Source: VRUE01 sp963699215
GTDB lineage: Bacteria; Actinomycetota; Thermoleophilia; Solirubrobacterales; 70-9
Reading direction: 5' to 3'
DNA length: 64,000 nt
NCBI GenBank assembly: GCA_963699215.1
Contig: OY969422.1
Span: forward strand, 186,001-250,000
A model generated the notes under the pieces. It was not told the origin of the DNA, made no database searches, and was given only the letters and a program-made list of their open reading frames with translations. Shown piece after piece: positions 8,075-18,616 of the stretch (within the stretch, counting starts at the first letter, position 1; the number at the start of each line of letters is the position of its first letter). The translations under genes were made by a program, and so were the position numbers.

Positions 8075-9085
8075 TCAAGCCTTCGTGCCGCGAGCCGCGA
8101 TGCCGCCGACCAGGATCCCCGCGGGCGGCAGCTCGGCGCCTGCGAGCAGGATCGAGTCGCGGAGATGGGAGCCATCGCCGATCCGGCAGCCGTCGCCGAT
8201 TATCGCCGGGCCCTCGATGCGGACGTCCGCGCCGATCTCGACGCCCTTGCCGACGAGGACGGGCGCGGTCGCCTCGGCGCCGTCCAGCGGGCTCGCCGCC
8301 CACACCCCCTCGGCCACCTCGGGCGCGCCGGGCTCGACCGCGACCGCGCCGTGCAGCGCGTCGAGATTTCCCTGCCGCAGCTCGTCGAGGTTGCCGATGT
8401 CGTTCCAGTAGGCATCGATCTCGTGCGAGTAGAAGGGGACGTCGGCCTCGAGCAGGGCCGGGAAGACGTCCTTCGCCCAGTCGGCGAACTCCGGCGGATC
8501 GTCGGGATCGGCGTCGTTGCTGGTTCCCGGCTCCGGGAAGTAGTCGAAGACCTCGGCGCGGAACATGTAGATACAGGTGTTGGCCAGGTCGGAGAGAGCC
8601 TCGGCGGGATCGGGCTTCTCCTGGAATCCCTGAATCCGGCCGTCGCCTGCGGCGATCACGACGCCGAACTGGTCGGTGTCGGTAACTCGTTTGGTCGCCA
8701 TCGTGACCAGGCCGTCGTGCGATTCGTGGAACTCGCGCATGGCCGTGAAGTCGATGTCGGTGAGCGCATCGCCGGCGACGACGAGGAACGAGTCGCCGAG
8801 GAAATCGGCGACGTTGCGGACCCCGCCGGCGGTCCCGAGCAGCTGCTCCTCGTGGCTGTAGGAGAGTTCCAGGCCAAAGTCCGAGCCGTCGCCAAAGTGG
8901 CCTTCGATCAGCTCTGGGAACCAGTGCAGGTTGGCGATTGCCTCGCCGAATCCGTGCCGAGCCAGCAAACGGGCCGCGTGCTCCATCACCGGCCGGTTGA
9001 GCACCGGCACCATCGGCTTCGGCATCGCGTAGGTGATCGGTCGCAGCCGGGTGCCGAGCCCGGCCGCGAGGATCATCGCGCGCAT
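8075..9085 (-). CDS. NDP-sugar pyrophosphorylase (mannose-1-phosphate guanylyltransferase-like)
   Basis: 336 aa. The N-terminal nucleotidyltransferase signature is MILAAGLGTRLRPITYAMPK with the conserved Lys in KPMVPVLNRP, then the metal-binding VVAGDALTDID and a C-terminal left-handed beta-helix-like part with repeated hexapeptide-type GxxxGxDV steps. Makes an NDP-hexose from hexose-1-phosphate for polysaccharide synthesis. It starts 3 bp after the ahcY stop, so it is probably cotranscribed. The exact sugar is uncertain; GDP-mannose or dTDP/UDP-glucose are both possible. Confidence 0.85.
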   Translation of the reverse strand: MRAMILAAGLGTRLRPITYAMPKPMVPVLNRPVMEHAARLLARHGFGEAIANLHWFPELIEGHFGDGSDFGLELSYSHEEQLLGTAGGVRNVADFLGDSFLVVAGDALTDIDFTAMREFHESHDGLVTMATKRVTDTDQFGVVIAAGDGRIQGFQEKPDPAEALSDLANTCIYMFRAEVFDYFPEPGTSNDADPDDPPEFADWAKDVFPALLEADVPFYSHEIDAYWNDIGNLDELRQGNLDALHGAVAVEPGAPEVAEGVWAASPLDGAEATAPVLVGKGVEIGADVRIEGPAIIGDGCRIGDGSHLRDSILLAGAELPPAGILVGGIAARGTKA

Positions 9086-9088
9086 CGG

Positions 9089-10507
<1,419 letters not shown>

Positions 10508-10576
10508 CGGTTCCCTTTCGTCTCAGTTGGTCGGGCGAAGGATACGGAGATGAGCGCGGGGAGCCAGGTCCCCCAC

Positions 10577-11554
10577 TCAGGGAGAACCGAGTGCAGCCTT
10601 GAGGCTGTCGAGCGCCTCGGTCGGCAACGGGTCCACTCCGGCCGCGGCGGCCAGCTCCAGCGAGACCAGATCGCCGAGCACCGTCGCCCAGAGCAATCGC
10701 TCGGTCGGGGTCTCACCGACGGTCTCGACCCGGATCGCTACAGAGCCGCCCGCCGCGATCGCCTTGGCGGTGAGCTCGAAGCGACGGCGCTCATGCGGGT
10801 GCTGGCCCGCGTCCTCGAGCATCACCGCGGCGAAGGGGCCCTTGTCGCCCCCCCACCCGCAGATCTCGTTGTGGTTGGCCTCGGGCAGCTCCGAGAAGAA
10901 GGCGGGCCGCTCTGCGTTCTCGTTGATCTGCCCCTTCCAGCGCCGCGCCACTGGCGTCGTAAGACCGCCGCCGTGGATGACCGGGACGGCGCCGCCGAGC
11001 TGGGCGGCGATCTCGGCGGCGGTGTGCCGCAGACCCTCCCGGGTCGCCTCCAGCAGAGTCGCGGCGGCCTCGATCTCGCCCGCGATGCGCGGGGCCGCTC
11101 CGGCCGTCGCGGCCACCTCGGCCGCGCAGACCATCATGTAGGCGACAGCCGTGCGTGGGGTGGGCAGCAACCCCGGCAGACCGATCACCGGGTCGCCGGC
11201 CGCCCGCGCCGCCTCGACCAGCGCCCCGCCGGTGCTGGCGACGACCCGCCGCGCACCAAGCGCCTCGGCGGCGGCGAAGCAGGCGAGCGTCTCCTCGGTC
11301 TCCCCCGAGTAGCTCGAGCAGAGCACGGCCCAGTCGCCTGTTGCCCAGCTCGGCAGCGCCGGACGGCGCACGGTCAGCAGGGGGCGAAGCAGGCGGTCGC
11401 CGAGCGCGGCAGCGGCGAGGTCGCCGCCGATCGCCGAGCCCCCCATCCCGCAGACCAGGAGCCCGGCGGAGTCGCTCGGCTGCAGCCGCGCCGACTCGAC
11501 CCGCCAGAGGGCATCGCGCAGGTGGTCGGGGATGGCGAGGACGTCATCGAGCAT
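10577..11554 (-). CDS. Bifunctional phosphoglucose/phosphomannose isomerase
   Basis: 325 aa, SIS-domain protein of the archaeal/actinobacterial PGI/PMI family that interconverts fructose-6-P with glucose-6-P and mannose-6-P. Visible: LLVCGMGGSAIGGDLAA (phosphate loop), VLCSSYSGETEETLAC, and a C-terminal GWGGDKGPFAAVML segment. ATG 11554 was chosen because the recognisable protein begins MLDDVLAIPDHL there; the longer open frame is antisense-like Arg/Pro-rich. It is 4 bp from the second nucleotidyltransferase, so an operon is likely. Confidence 0.88.
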   Translation of the reverse strand: MLDDVLAIPDHLRDALWRVESARLQPSDSAGLLVCGMGGSAIGGDLAAAALGDRLLRPLLTVRRPALPSWATGDWAVLCSSYSGETEETLACFAAAEALGARRVVASTGGALVEAARAAGDPVIGLPGLLPTPRTAVAYMMVCAAEVAATAGAAPRIAGEIEAAATLLEATREGLRHTAAEIAAQLGGAVPVIHGGGLTTPVARRWKGQINENAERPAFFSELPEANHNEICGWGGDKGPFAAVMLEDAGQHPHERRRFELTAKAIAAGGSVAIRVETVGETPTERLLWATVLGDLVSLELAAAAGVDPLPTEALDSLKAALGSP

Positions 11555-11558
11555 CGGA

Positions 11559-12542
11559 CTACGCCGGGACTCTTTCACCCTCCGCAACCACGGCGCCCTC
11601 AAGCCGGGCACCGGGAGCGACCTCGACCCCCCGGGAGAGAATCGAGTCGACGACGTCGGCGCCCGCGCCGACCGCACACTCGCCGAGCAGAACCGAGCCG
11701 CGCAGCGCGGCGCCGGCGGCCACCCGGCACCCCGGCCCCACCACCGCCCGCGGCCCGACGGTGGCCTCGGCGTCGACCTCGGCCCCCGGATCGACCAGCA
11801 CGCCGGGCGCGGTCGGCTCGACCCGGGTCGCCACCCGCCGCTCGAGGATGTCCCAGCTCGCCTGCAGGTAGCGCTCGGGGGTGCCGATGTCCAGCCAGTA
11901 GCCGTCGAGCGGCAGCCCGTGCAGGCCCTTGCCGACCAGGCGGGGGAAGACGTCACGCTCGATCGAGACGTTCTCGGCCGGCGGGATCAGGTCGAGCACC
12001 GAGCGCTCGAGCACGTACATCCCGGCATTCACCTCGCCCGGCGCCCGCTCGCCGGTCTTCTCGCGGAAGGCGAGCACCTCGCCACCCTCGCCGCGCTCGA
12101 CCAGGCCGAACGCGGCGGAGTCCTCGACCGGGTGCAGGCCGATCGTCGCCGCCGCCCCCCACTCGCCATGCGCGCTCAGCAGCCTCCCCAGATCGAGGTC
12201 GGTGAGGACGTCGCCGTTCAGCGCCAGGAAGCGATCGTCTAGATCCTCGCCCACCGTGTCGGCAGCGAAGCGGATCGCGCCGGCGGTGCCGAGTGGCTCG
12301 GGCTCGACCACGAAGCGAATCCTCGCCCCCGCCCGCTCCTCCTCGCCGGCGAGCGCCTCGCGCAGCGCACCCGGGAGGAAACCGCAGGCCAGGATGACCT
12401 CGGTCACGCCGTGCCCCGCCAGCCACTCGATCATGTAGGCGAGAAAGGGGCGATCGACCAGGGTCAGGGCGGGCTTCGGAACGGAGTCGGTGAGGGGTCG
12501 CAGGCGCGTTCCCTCGCCGCCGACCAAGACGATGGCTTGCAT
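11559..12542 (-). CDS. NDP-sugar pyrophosphorylase, second paralogue
   Basis: 327 aa. Starts MQAIVLVGGEGTRLRPLTD with KPALTLVDRP, then FLALNGDVLTDLDLGRL (metal site), AFREKTGERAPGEVNAGMY and a C-terminal hexapeptide beta-helix of about 90 residues. This layout fits mannose-1-phosphate guanylyltransferase or glucose-1-phosphate thymidylyl/uridylyltransferase. Diverged from the paralogue at 8075-9085, so the two probably act on different sugars. Located between UDP-glucose dehydrogenase and the phosphohexose isomerase with gaps of 4 bp on each side. Confidence 0.88.
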   Translation of the reverse strand: MQAIVLVGGEGTRLRPLTDSVPKPALTLVDRPFLAYMIEWLAGHGVTEVILACGFLPGALREALAGEEERAGARIRFVVEPEPLGTAGAIRFAADTVGEDLDDRFLALNGDVLTDLDLGRLLSAHGEWGAAATIGLHPVEDSAAFGLVERGEGGEVLAFREKTGERAPGEVNAGMYVLERSVLDLIPPAENVSIERDVFPRLVGKGLHGLPLDGYWLDIGTPERYLQASWDILERRVATRVEPTAPGVLVDPGAEVDAEATVGPRAVVGPGCRVAAGAALRGSVLLGECAVGAGADVVDSILSRGVEVAPGARLEGAVVAEGERVPA

Positions 12543-12546
12543 GAGC

Positions 12547-13860
12547 TCAGTCGGCGGTCGCCGTCGATGGGGCCTTTGCGGCCGCGCGGCCGATTCCCTC
12601 GTATTCGAAGCCTGCGGCGCGCAGGATCTTCGGGTCGAGGAAGTTGCGGCCGTCGACCAACAGCGGGTTCGACATCCGGCTCGCCGCCTCGCTCCAATCC
12701 AGCTCGGCGAACTCGCCCCACTCGGTGACCAGCACCACCGCGTCGGCGCCCTCCAGCGCGGCCAGGGCCGAGTCGCGCAGCTCCACGCCGGCGAGGAGGT
12801 CCCGCGCCGCCTCGGCGGCGACCGGGTCGTAGGCGACTACCTCGGCGCCTTCGCCCTGCAGCCGCGCCGCCAGGACCAGGCTCGACGCCTCGCGCATGTC
12901 GTCCGTGTCCGGCTTGAAGGCTAGCCCCAGCAGCGCCACCCGCTTGCCGACCAGCGACCCGAGCCGGCCGGCGAGCTTCTGCACCACGCGCCGCTTCTGC
13001 AGCTCGTTGACCTCGATCACCGCGTTGAGCAGCTGGAAGTGGTAGCCGGTGTTGCCGGCGAGCATCTTCAGCGCGCTGACGTCCTTGGGGAAGCAGGAGC
13101 CGCCGTAGCCGATCCCGGCGCGCAGGAAGGCGGGGCCGATGCGCTGGTCGAGGCCCATGCCGCGGGCGACCTCGCCGACGTCGGCGCCGACCTCCTCGCA
13201 GACGTTGGCGATCTCGTTGACAAAGGAGATCTTGGTCGCCAGGAAGGCGTTGGAGGCGAGCTTGATCATCTCGGCGCTGGCGACGTCGGTGCGGACGACC
13301 TCTCCGCCCAGCGGCTCGTAGAGCGCCGCCACCGCGTCGCCGGCCGCCTCGTCGCCGGGGTCGGCGCCGATCACGACCCGGTCGGGGTGCATGAAGTCCT
13401 CCACCGCCGAGCCCTCCTTGAGGAACTCGGGGCAGGAGACGTACGGCACCCCGGGGAGGTCGCGGCGGATCGTCTCCCCCGTCCCAGCCGGCACGGTGCT
13501 CTTCATGATCAGCACGTGGTCGCCGTCGGCGCGCAGGTCCTCGACCACCGCCCGCACCCGCGAGAGGTCGGCGTCGCCGGAGCGCGTCGGCGGGGTGTCG
13601 ACGCAGACGAAGAGCAGCCGCGCCGCGCCGAGCAGCTCGTCCATCTCGGTGGTGAAGATGAGGCGCTCGGCGTTGCGGACCAGCAGCTCGTCGAGCCCGG
13701 GCTCGTGGATCGTCGTCTCGCCGCGAGAGAGCGCCGCGACCTTCTCCGGCAGGATGTCGCGCGCGACCACCGAGTGGCCGAGCTCGGCGAAGCAGGCCGC
13801 CGTGACCAGGCCGACCCAGCCAACGCCGATCACCCCGATCGTCTCCTTGCCATCGCTCAC
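12547..13860 (-). CDS. ugd: UDP-glucose 6-dehydrogenase
   Basis: 437 aa. Oxidises UDP-glucose twice to UDP-glucuronate with NAD. Visible: Rossmann GVIGVGWVGLVTAACFAELG, the mid-domain PEFLKEGSAVEDF, KLASNAFLATKISFVNE, the active-site Cys in GIGYGGSCFPKDVSAL, and the C-terminal domain LLGLAFKPDTDDMREA. ATG 13860 overlaps the LCP stop by 4 bp (ATGA), a mark of translational coupling. Supplies glucuronate units for an envelope polysaccharide, consistent with its LCP and nucleotidyltransferase neighbours. Confidence 0.95.
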   Translation of the reverse strand: MSDGKETIGVIGVGWVGLVTAACFAELGHSVVARDILPEKVAALSRGETTIHEPGLDELLVRNAERLIFTTEMDELLGAARLLFVCVDTPPTRSGDADLSRVRAVVEDLRADGDHVLIMKSTVPAGTGETIRRDLPGVPYVSCPEFLKEGSAVEDFMHPDRVVIGADPGDEAAGDAVAALYEPLGGEVVRTDVASAEMIKLASNAFLATKISFVNEIANVCEEVGADVGEVARGMGLDQRIGPAFLRAGIGYGGSCFPKDVSALKMLAGNTGYHFQLLNAVIEVNELQKRRVVQKLAGRLGSLVGKRVALLGLAFKPDTDDMREASSLVLAARLQGEGAEVVAYDPVAAEAARDLLAGVELRDSALAALEGADAVVLVTEWGEFAELDWSEAASRMSNPLLVDGRNFLDPKILRAAGFEYEGIGRAAAKAPSTATAD

Positions 13861-15500
13861 GGCGCCACCCCCTTCCGCTTCCTCGGCTTCTCGTTTGGGA
13901 TCTTCACGCGGGCGGAGCGCGCGATTCCGATCATCTGATCGTTGGTGAGCACCCGCAGCAGGCTATTCGCGACCCAGTAGGTGTTGTCGCCCCGGTGCCA
14001 GGCGACCAGCCGCACCCTGTCGCCGTCGAGGAAGATCTCGTACTCGCGACCCCGGATCGTTTCCGTGATGCTCGGACCGCCGAGGATCGGCGGGTCGCTC
14101 CACCCCTGGATTCCCTGCACGCCGAAGTAGTGGACGCCGTCCGGCAGTTCCAGGGTCAGCACCATCCGGTAGGCGCCGTGGCGGTTGCCGTCGCTGTCCT
14201 TGAAGTGGTAGACGCGCGGGTCCTGGATGTGCAGTTCGGGGTTGCTTTCCTCGTAGGTCGCACCCGAGGGGAGGCGGGTCGGGTAGAAGACCGGGAAGCC
14301 GCTGCTGACCTTGCGGGAGACGATCTTCGCCTCCTCCTCGCCGGCTTCGCCGGCGGGAACGAGCCCGTCCTGGCCGGGCGGCTTCGTCCTCAGCTTCGGT
14401 TTCGGCTTCGGCTTGCGCTCGCCTCCGCCGTCGCCCTTGCCCTGCTTCTTCTTCGTCTTCTTCGACTTCGGCTCGGCCTCGTCGAGCGAGCCGCGCGGAC
14501 CGCCGCTGGCTTCGATGCCGAGAAAGCGGTCGACCGCTTCTTCGATCGCGCCTTCGGAGGCGTAGACGAAGCTCGGCCCCAGTTCGGCCGGGAAGTCGAC
14601 CTCGTTGATCTCGGCGTTGCGCGAGGCGATGAACAGTTTCAACACCTCGAGCATCGACTTCGTGTCGCTGATGTCCGAGCTGGTGTATTCGGTGAAGATG
14701 TCGATCAGCTCGCCTTCGCCCAGCACGTCGCGTGCCAGGTCGGAGATCGGAACCCGCTGGCGGGCGGCGCTGAGGAAGTCCTGCTGGCGGGCGGCGCGAA
14801 CGAGGTCGGTGTCGGTGTGGCGGTAGCGCACGTACTCCAGCGCCCGCTTGCCGCACATCAGCTGGTAGCCCGGCTGCACGTTGATTTCCGAGTACTGCAG
14901 GGAGGCCGGCACGCCGACGTTGGAGTGGTAGTAGCGGCGGTCGACGTCGACGTAGACGCAGCCGATCGCGTAGACGGCGCGGACGAAGCCGAGGTAGTCG
15001 ACGTTGACGATGTGGTTGATCGGCAGCCCGGTCAGTTCCTTGACCACCTGCAGGGTCAGCTTGGGACCGCCGTAGGCGAAGGCCGAGGAGAACTTTTCCG
15101 TGCCCCACCCCGGGATTTCGACCTCGAGGTCGCGCGGGATCGACATCAGCGCGATCGCTTCGTTGTCCGGATCGAGGCGGAGCAGGATCGTCGTGTCCGA
15201 GCGCCCCGGATCTTCCGGTTCGTTGGCGCGTTTGTCGGAGCCGAGGATGAGGATGTTCTGCGCCTCACCCCCCGTGGTCTCCTTGAGGACACCGTCGACT
15301 GCGTTTCTCAGTTTGTTGTTGTGCCCGAGGGCCTCGGCGATGTTGTCGATCTTGATCAGGCCGCTGGCGGCAACCGCGGCGGCGGTCGCGAGGACGATCG
15401 TGACCGAGGCCAACATGAAACGCCACCAGTAGCGCTTCGGCTTCGGCGGCGGCTCGAAGTCGCCCTGCGGCGGCGGCTTCTTGAAGGGCTCCTCGATCAT
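13857..15500 (-). CDS. LytR-CpsA-Psr (LCP) family envelope polymer ligase
   Basis: 547 aa membrane-anchored protein. The N-terminal Pro-rich cytoplasmic tail and one TM (about residues 25-47, WRFMLASVTIVLATAAAVAA) precede the LCP domain: NILILGSDKRA, RSDTTILLRLDPD, ALMSIPRDLEVEI and RALEYVRYRHTD, the Arg/Asp set that holds the polyprenyl pyrophosphate. A Lys/Pro-rich low-complexity linker (about 345-375) leads to a C-terminal domain of about 170 residues. LCP proteins attach undecaprenyl-linked glycopolymers to peptidoglycan outside the membrane. Coupled to ugd by a 4-bp overlap. Confidence 0.92.
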   Translation of the reverse strand: MIEEPFKKPPPQGDFEPPPKPKRYWWRFMLASVTIVLATAAAVAASGLIKIDNIAEALGHNNKLRNAVDGVLKETTGGEAQNILILGSDKRANEPEDPGRSDTTILLRLDPDNEAIALMSIPRDLEVEIPGWGTEKFSSAFAYGGPKLTLQVVKELTGLPINHIVNVDYLGFVRAVYAIGCVYVDVDRRYYHSNVGVPASLQYSEINVQPGYQLMCGKRALEYVRYRHTDTDLVRAARQQDFLSAARQRVPISDLARDVLGEGELIDIFTEYTSSDISDTKSMLEVLKLFIASRNAEINEVDFPAELGPSFVYASEGAIEEAVDRFLGIEASGGPRGSLDEAEPKSKKTKKKQGKGDGGGERKPKPKPKLRTKPPGQDGLVPAGEAGEEEAKIVSRKVSSGFPVFYPTRLPSGATYEESNPELHIQDPRVYHFKDSDGNRHGAYRMVLTLELPDGVHYFGVQGIQGWSDPPILGGPSITETIRGREYEIFLDGDRVRLVAWHRGDNTYWVANSLLRVLTNDQMIGIARSARVKIPNEKPRKRKGVAP

Positions 15501-15510
15501 CGCCGCCCGA

Positions 15511-16599
15511 TCAGCCTTCGAGCCGGTCGGGGATCGTGCACAGGAACGCTTCCAGCGCCTGTCGATAGGCCACCAGCGAAGACACGGAGACCCACTCGGC
15601 GGGGCCGTGGTGGCCTTCGCCGGCCGGGCCGAACTCGACCGCCGGCACGCCGACCCGCAGGAACGAGACCGCGTCGGAGGCGCCGTCGCGCCCGACGCTC
15701 ATCGGCTCGCCGTCGTGGTGCGCCGAGACCGCCTCGCGCAACCCCCGGACGAAGGGCGAGTCGCGGTCGACGACCGCCGGCGGCCGTGTGAACAAGGCGG
15801 TCACCTCGGCGTCGGGGAGCCCGCGCACCTGCTCGAGCACGGTCTCGGGGTCCTGGTCGGGCAAGTAGCGGATGTCGACGTCGATCGCGCATCGGTCGGG
15901 CACCTTGTTGAGCGCGTCGCCGCCCAGGATCCGGCCGAGATTGATCGAAGGGCGGTCGAACAGCTCCGAGCTGTGCCGTGCGAACGGTAGCGACTCGATA
16001 CTGCGGAAAACGTCGTGCGCCTTGAGCACCGCGTTGTCGCCCAGCCAGGGCGTGGCGCCGTGGGCGGCGACGCCGCTCACCTCCAGTCGCAGCGCCAGCA
16101 CCCCCTTCGCCTCGACCCCGATCTGTAGGTCGGTCGGCTCGCCGGTGATCGCGAAGTCGCCGACGAAGCCGTCGTCGACCAGCCGGTCGCTGCCGCGGTC
16201 GGCCTCCTCCTCGGACTCCTCGTCGCCGACGATCCCCAGCCGCACCCGGACCCGGTCCCGATCGCGCATCGCCGCGGTGGTCAACAGCATCGCCGCCAGA
16301 GCGCCCTTCATGTCGTAGGCCCCGCGTCCATACAGCCGGTCGCCGTCGAGGCGCGGATCGAACTGCCCCGGTCGTCCCGGCACCACATCGAGATGGCCGT
16401 GAAGGACGACGGTGGGCGCGTCAGCAGGCCCGACTTCCGCCCGCAGCACCGGTAGCCCCCGCACCTCGTCGGTGGCGACCTCGATGCCCCGCGCTTCCAG
16501 CCAGCCCTCGACAAACCCAGCAGCTTCGAGCACCCCGTCCGAATCGGAGGTGTCGTACCCAATCAGCCGCGTCGCAAGCGAAACCAGCTCCTCGCTCAT
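15511..16599 (-). CDS. M20 family metallopeptidase (ArgE/DapE/CPG2 type)
   Basis: 362 aa. Zinc-binding set visible in VVLHGHLDVVPG (His, Asp), GRGAYDMKGALAAML (bridging Asp), IVGDEESEEEADRG (general-base Glu and metal Glu) and a C-terminal His in PAGEGHHGPAEW. The central dimerisation domain starts near GVEAKGVLALRLEVSG. Family members deacylate or desuccinylate amino acids or cleave small peptides; the substrate is not decidable here. It lies 11 bp before the LCP gene and may be the first gene of that run. Confidence 0.85.
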   Translation of the reverse strand: MSEELVSLATRLIGYDTSDSDGVLEAAGFVEGWLEARGIEVATDEVRGLPVLRAEVGPADAPTVVLHGHLDVVPGRPGQFDPRLDGDRLYGRGAYDMKGALAAMLLTTAAMRDRDRVRVRLGIVGDEESEEEADRGSDRLVDDGFVGDFAITGEPTDLQIGVEAKGVLALRLEVSGVAAHGATPWLGDNAVLKAHDVFRSIESLPFARHSSELFDRPSINLGRILGGDALNKVPDRCAIDVDIRYLPDQDPETVLEQVRGLPDAEVTALFTRPPAVVDRDSPFVRGLREAVSAHHDGEPMSVGRDGASDAVSFLRVGVPAVEFGPAGEGHHGPAEWVSVSSLVAYRQALEAFLCTIPDRLEG

Positions 16600-16628
16600 G
16601 GCCGCTGTGCTCCTGGCTGAGGCGTGGA

Positions 16629-16731
16629 GAGGGTCAGGTGTCCCTCTCCTGGAGGCTCATGGACAGGCAAATCGAATCGCCGAAAGCAACCGGCTGCGCA
16701 ACGGCCTCCGGGAGAGGGACACCTGACCCTC
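16629..16731. repeat. Long intergenic inverted repeat (21-bp perfect arms)
   Basis: Arms 16629-16649 and 16711-16731 are perfect reverse complements (gagggtcaggtgtccctctc...). After one mismatched pair, six more pairs follow (ggaggc 16651-16656 with gcctcc 16704-16709), leaving a 47-nt loop. Each arm also contains its own dyad, gaggg-N8-ccctc. It fills the gap between the peptidase gene and the atpC stop codon. It could be a terminator/stabiliser downstream of the ATP synthase operon or a mobile REP-like element. Confidence 0.75.
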
Positions 16732-16732
16732 C

Positions 16733-17146
16733 TCACCCCCCGGCAATAGCAAGAAACGCTTCGGCCCTGTCGCGATCTTTCTGCGCCCGCCGCTGCTCGC
16801 CGCTGCCATCCTCGGCGTCGGAGAGCCGCTGCTCGGCATCCGAGAGCTGCTCCTTGAGCGCCGTCGCATCGAGGTCCTCGGGCGCGATCGCCTCCTCGAT
16901 CAGCAGGCGCGCGTGGTTGCCGAAGACCTGCAGCCAGCCGTGCGCCTGGGCGTAGCGACGCGGCTCCGAGCCGCCCTCGTAGAGGCGCAGCTCGGCGGGC
17001 TTCAGCGCCGCCAAAAGCGGCGCGTGGTTGGCGAGGATGCCGATCTCGCCCCCGGCGGTGCGGGTCGAGACCTGACTCACCTCGCCGCTGAAGACCTCGC
17101 CCTCGGGGGTGAGGATCTCGACCTCGAATTTGGTCTCGCCGGCCAA
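16733..17146 (-). CDS. atpC: ATP synthase epsilon subunit
   Basis: 137 aa, last gene of the ATP synthase operon. The N-terminal beta sandwich reads FEVEILTPEGEVFSGEV with the typical GEIGILANHAPLLAALKP segment, followed by a C-terminal helical hairpin (ALKEQLSDAEQRLSDAED). The epsilon subunit couples the rotor to F1 and can inhibit ATP hydrolysis. The gene begins 9 bp after the atpD stop. Downstream lies the large inverted repeat at 16629-16731, which touches the stop codon. Confidence 0.96.
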   Translation of the reverse strand: MAGETKFEVEILTPEGEVFSGEVSQVSTRTAGGEIGILANHAPLLAALKPAELRLYEGGSEPRRYAQAHGWLQVFGNHARLLIEEAIAPEDLDATALKEQLSDAEQRLSDAEDGSGEQRRAQKDRDRAEAFLAIAGG

Positions 17147-17155
17147 GCTGGATCC

Positions 17156-18583
17156 CTACGCAGCGGCCTTCGCGCCAGCGTTCTCGGTGACCTGGTCGAT
17201 CGAGCCCTGCATGTAGAAGGCGCCCTCGGGCAGGTCGTCGTGCTCGCCGTCGAGGATCTCGCGGAAGCCGCGCACGGTCTCGGCGACCGGCACGAACTCG
17301 CCGCTGCGGCCGGTGAACTGCTCGGCGACGAAGAACGGCTGCGAGAGGAAGCGCTCGATCTTGCGCGCGCGGGAGACCGTCTGCTTGTCCTCGTCGGAGA
17401 GCTCGTCGATGCCGAGGATGGCGATGATGTCCTGCAGCTCCTTGTAGCGCTGCAGCACCTCCTGCACCTCGGTCGCGGTGCGGTAGTGCTCTTCGCCGAC
17501 GACGTCGGGCTTGAGGATCGTCGACGTGGAGTCGAGCGGGTCGACCGCCGGGTAGATCCCTTTCTCGGAGATCGCCCGCGAGAGCGTGGTGGTGGCGTTG
17601 AGGTGGGCGAACACCGAGGCCGGTGCCGGGTCGGTGAGGTCGTCGGCGGGGACGTAGACCGCCTGCACCGAGGTGACCGAGCCACGCTCGGTCGAGCTGA
17701 TCCGCTCCTGCAGTTCGCCCATCTCGGTCTCCAGCGTCGGCTGGTAGCCGACCGCGGAAGGCATGCGGCCGAGCAGCGCCGAGACCTCGGAGCCCGCCTG
17801 GACGAAGCGGAAGATGTTGTCGATGAACAAGAGAACGTCCTGACCGCCCTGCTCGCGGAAGTATTCGGCCATCGTCAGACCCGAGAGGGCGACGCGCAGC
17901 CGAGCGCCCGGCGGCTCGTTCATCTGACCGAAGACGAGCATCGTCTTGTCGATCACGCCCGACTCTTTCATCTCGAGCCAGAGGTCGTTGCCCTCGCGCG
18001 AGCGCTCGCCGACGCCGCAGAAGGCGGAGAGGCCTTCGTGCTCCTCGCCGATTGAGCGGATCAGCTCCTGGATCAGCACGGTCTTGCCGACGCCAGCACC
18101 GCCGAAGAGCCCGACCTTGCCGCCCTTGGCGTAGGGCGCGAGCAGGTCGATCACCTTGATCCCGGTCTCGAGGATCTCCTGGGTGGGAGCGAGGTCGGAG
18201 GCTGCCGGGGCCGGACGGTGGATCGGCCAGCGCTCGCCGGCCTCGATCGGGTCGCCCTGGTCGATCGGCTCGCCGAGCAGGTTGAAGATGCGACCGAGGG
18301 TCGCGTCGCCGACCGGAACCGAGATCGGGCCCCCCGTGTCGATCACCTTGTCGCCACGCTGCAGGCCGTCGGTGGCGTCCATCGCAACGGTGCGCACGCG
18401 GTCGTCGCCGAGGTGCTGCTGCACCTCGCAGACCAGCTCGGTCGCTTCGCGATCGTCGTCGCCCGCCATCTCGATCTTTACCGCCGAGTAGATCTCCGGC
18501 AGCTGGTCGGGGAAGACGGCATCGACGACGACGCCGGTCACCTGCTCGACCTGTCCCACATTCGTTCCGTTCGTGTCAGCCAT
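17156..18583 (-). CDS. atpD: ATP synthase beta subunit
   Basis: 475 aa, catalytic F1 subunit. Walker A GGAGVGKTVLIQELI, catalytic Glu in CGVGERSREGNDLWLEM, Walker B VLLFIDNIFRF, and the DELSEED-like element read as DELSDED. Lower GC skew or oddities are absent; codon use matches neighbours. It is 33 bp from atpG. Confidence 0.99.
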   Translation of the reverse strand: MADTNGTNVGQVEQVTGVVVDAVFPDQLPEIYSAVKIEMAGDDDREATELVCEVQQHLGDDRVRTVAMDATDGLQRGDKVIDTGGPISVPVGDATLGRIFNLLGEPIDQGDPIEAGERWPIHRPAPAASDLAPTQEILETGIKVIDLLAPYAKGGKVGLFGGAGVGKTVLIQELIRSIGEEHEGLSAFCGVGERSREGNDLWLEMKESGVIDKTMLVFGQMNEPPGARLRVALSGLTMAEYFREQGGQDVLLFIDNIFRFVQAGSEVSALLGRMPSAVGYQPTLETEMGELQERISSTERGSVTSVQAVYVPADDLTDPAPASVFAHLNATTTLSRAISEKGIYPAVDPLDSTSTILKPDVVGEEHYRTATEVQEVLQRYKELQDIIAILGIDELSDEDKQTVSRARKIERFLSQPFFVAEQFTGRSGEFVPVAETVRGFREILDGEHDDLPEGAFYMQGSIDQVTENAGAKAAA

Positions 18584-18616
18584 TGGTTCCTTTTCTCGTC
18601 TCCAAATTGAAGTCTT

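Noticed and set aside
10508..10576. SAH riboswitch before ahcY
   Set aside because: The gap is only 69 bp and shows no matching fold or conserved core.
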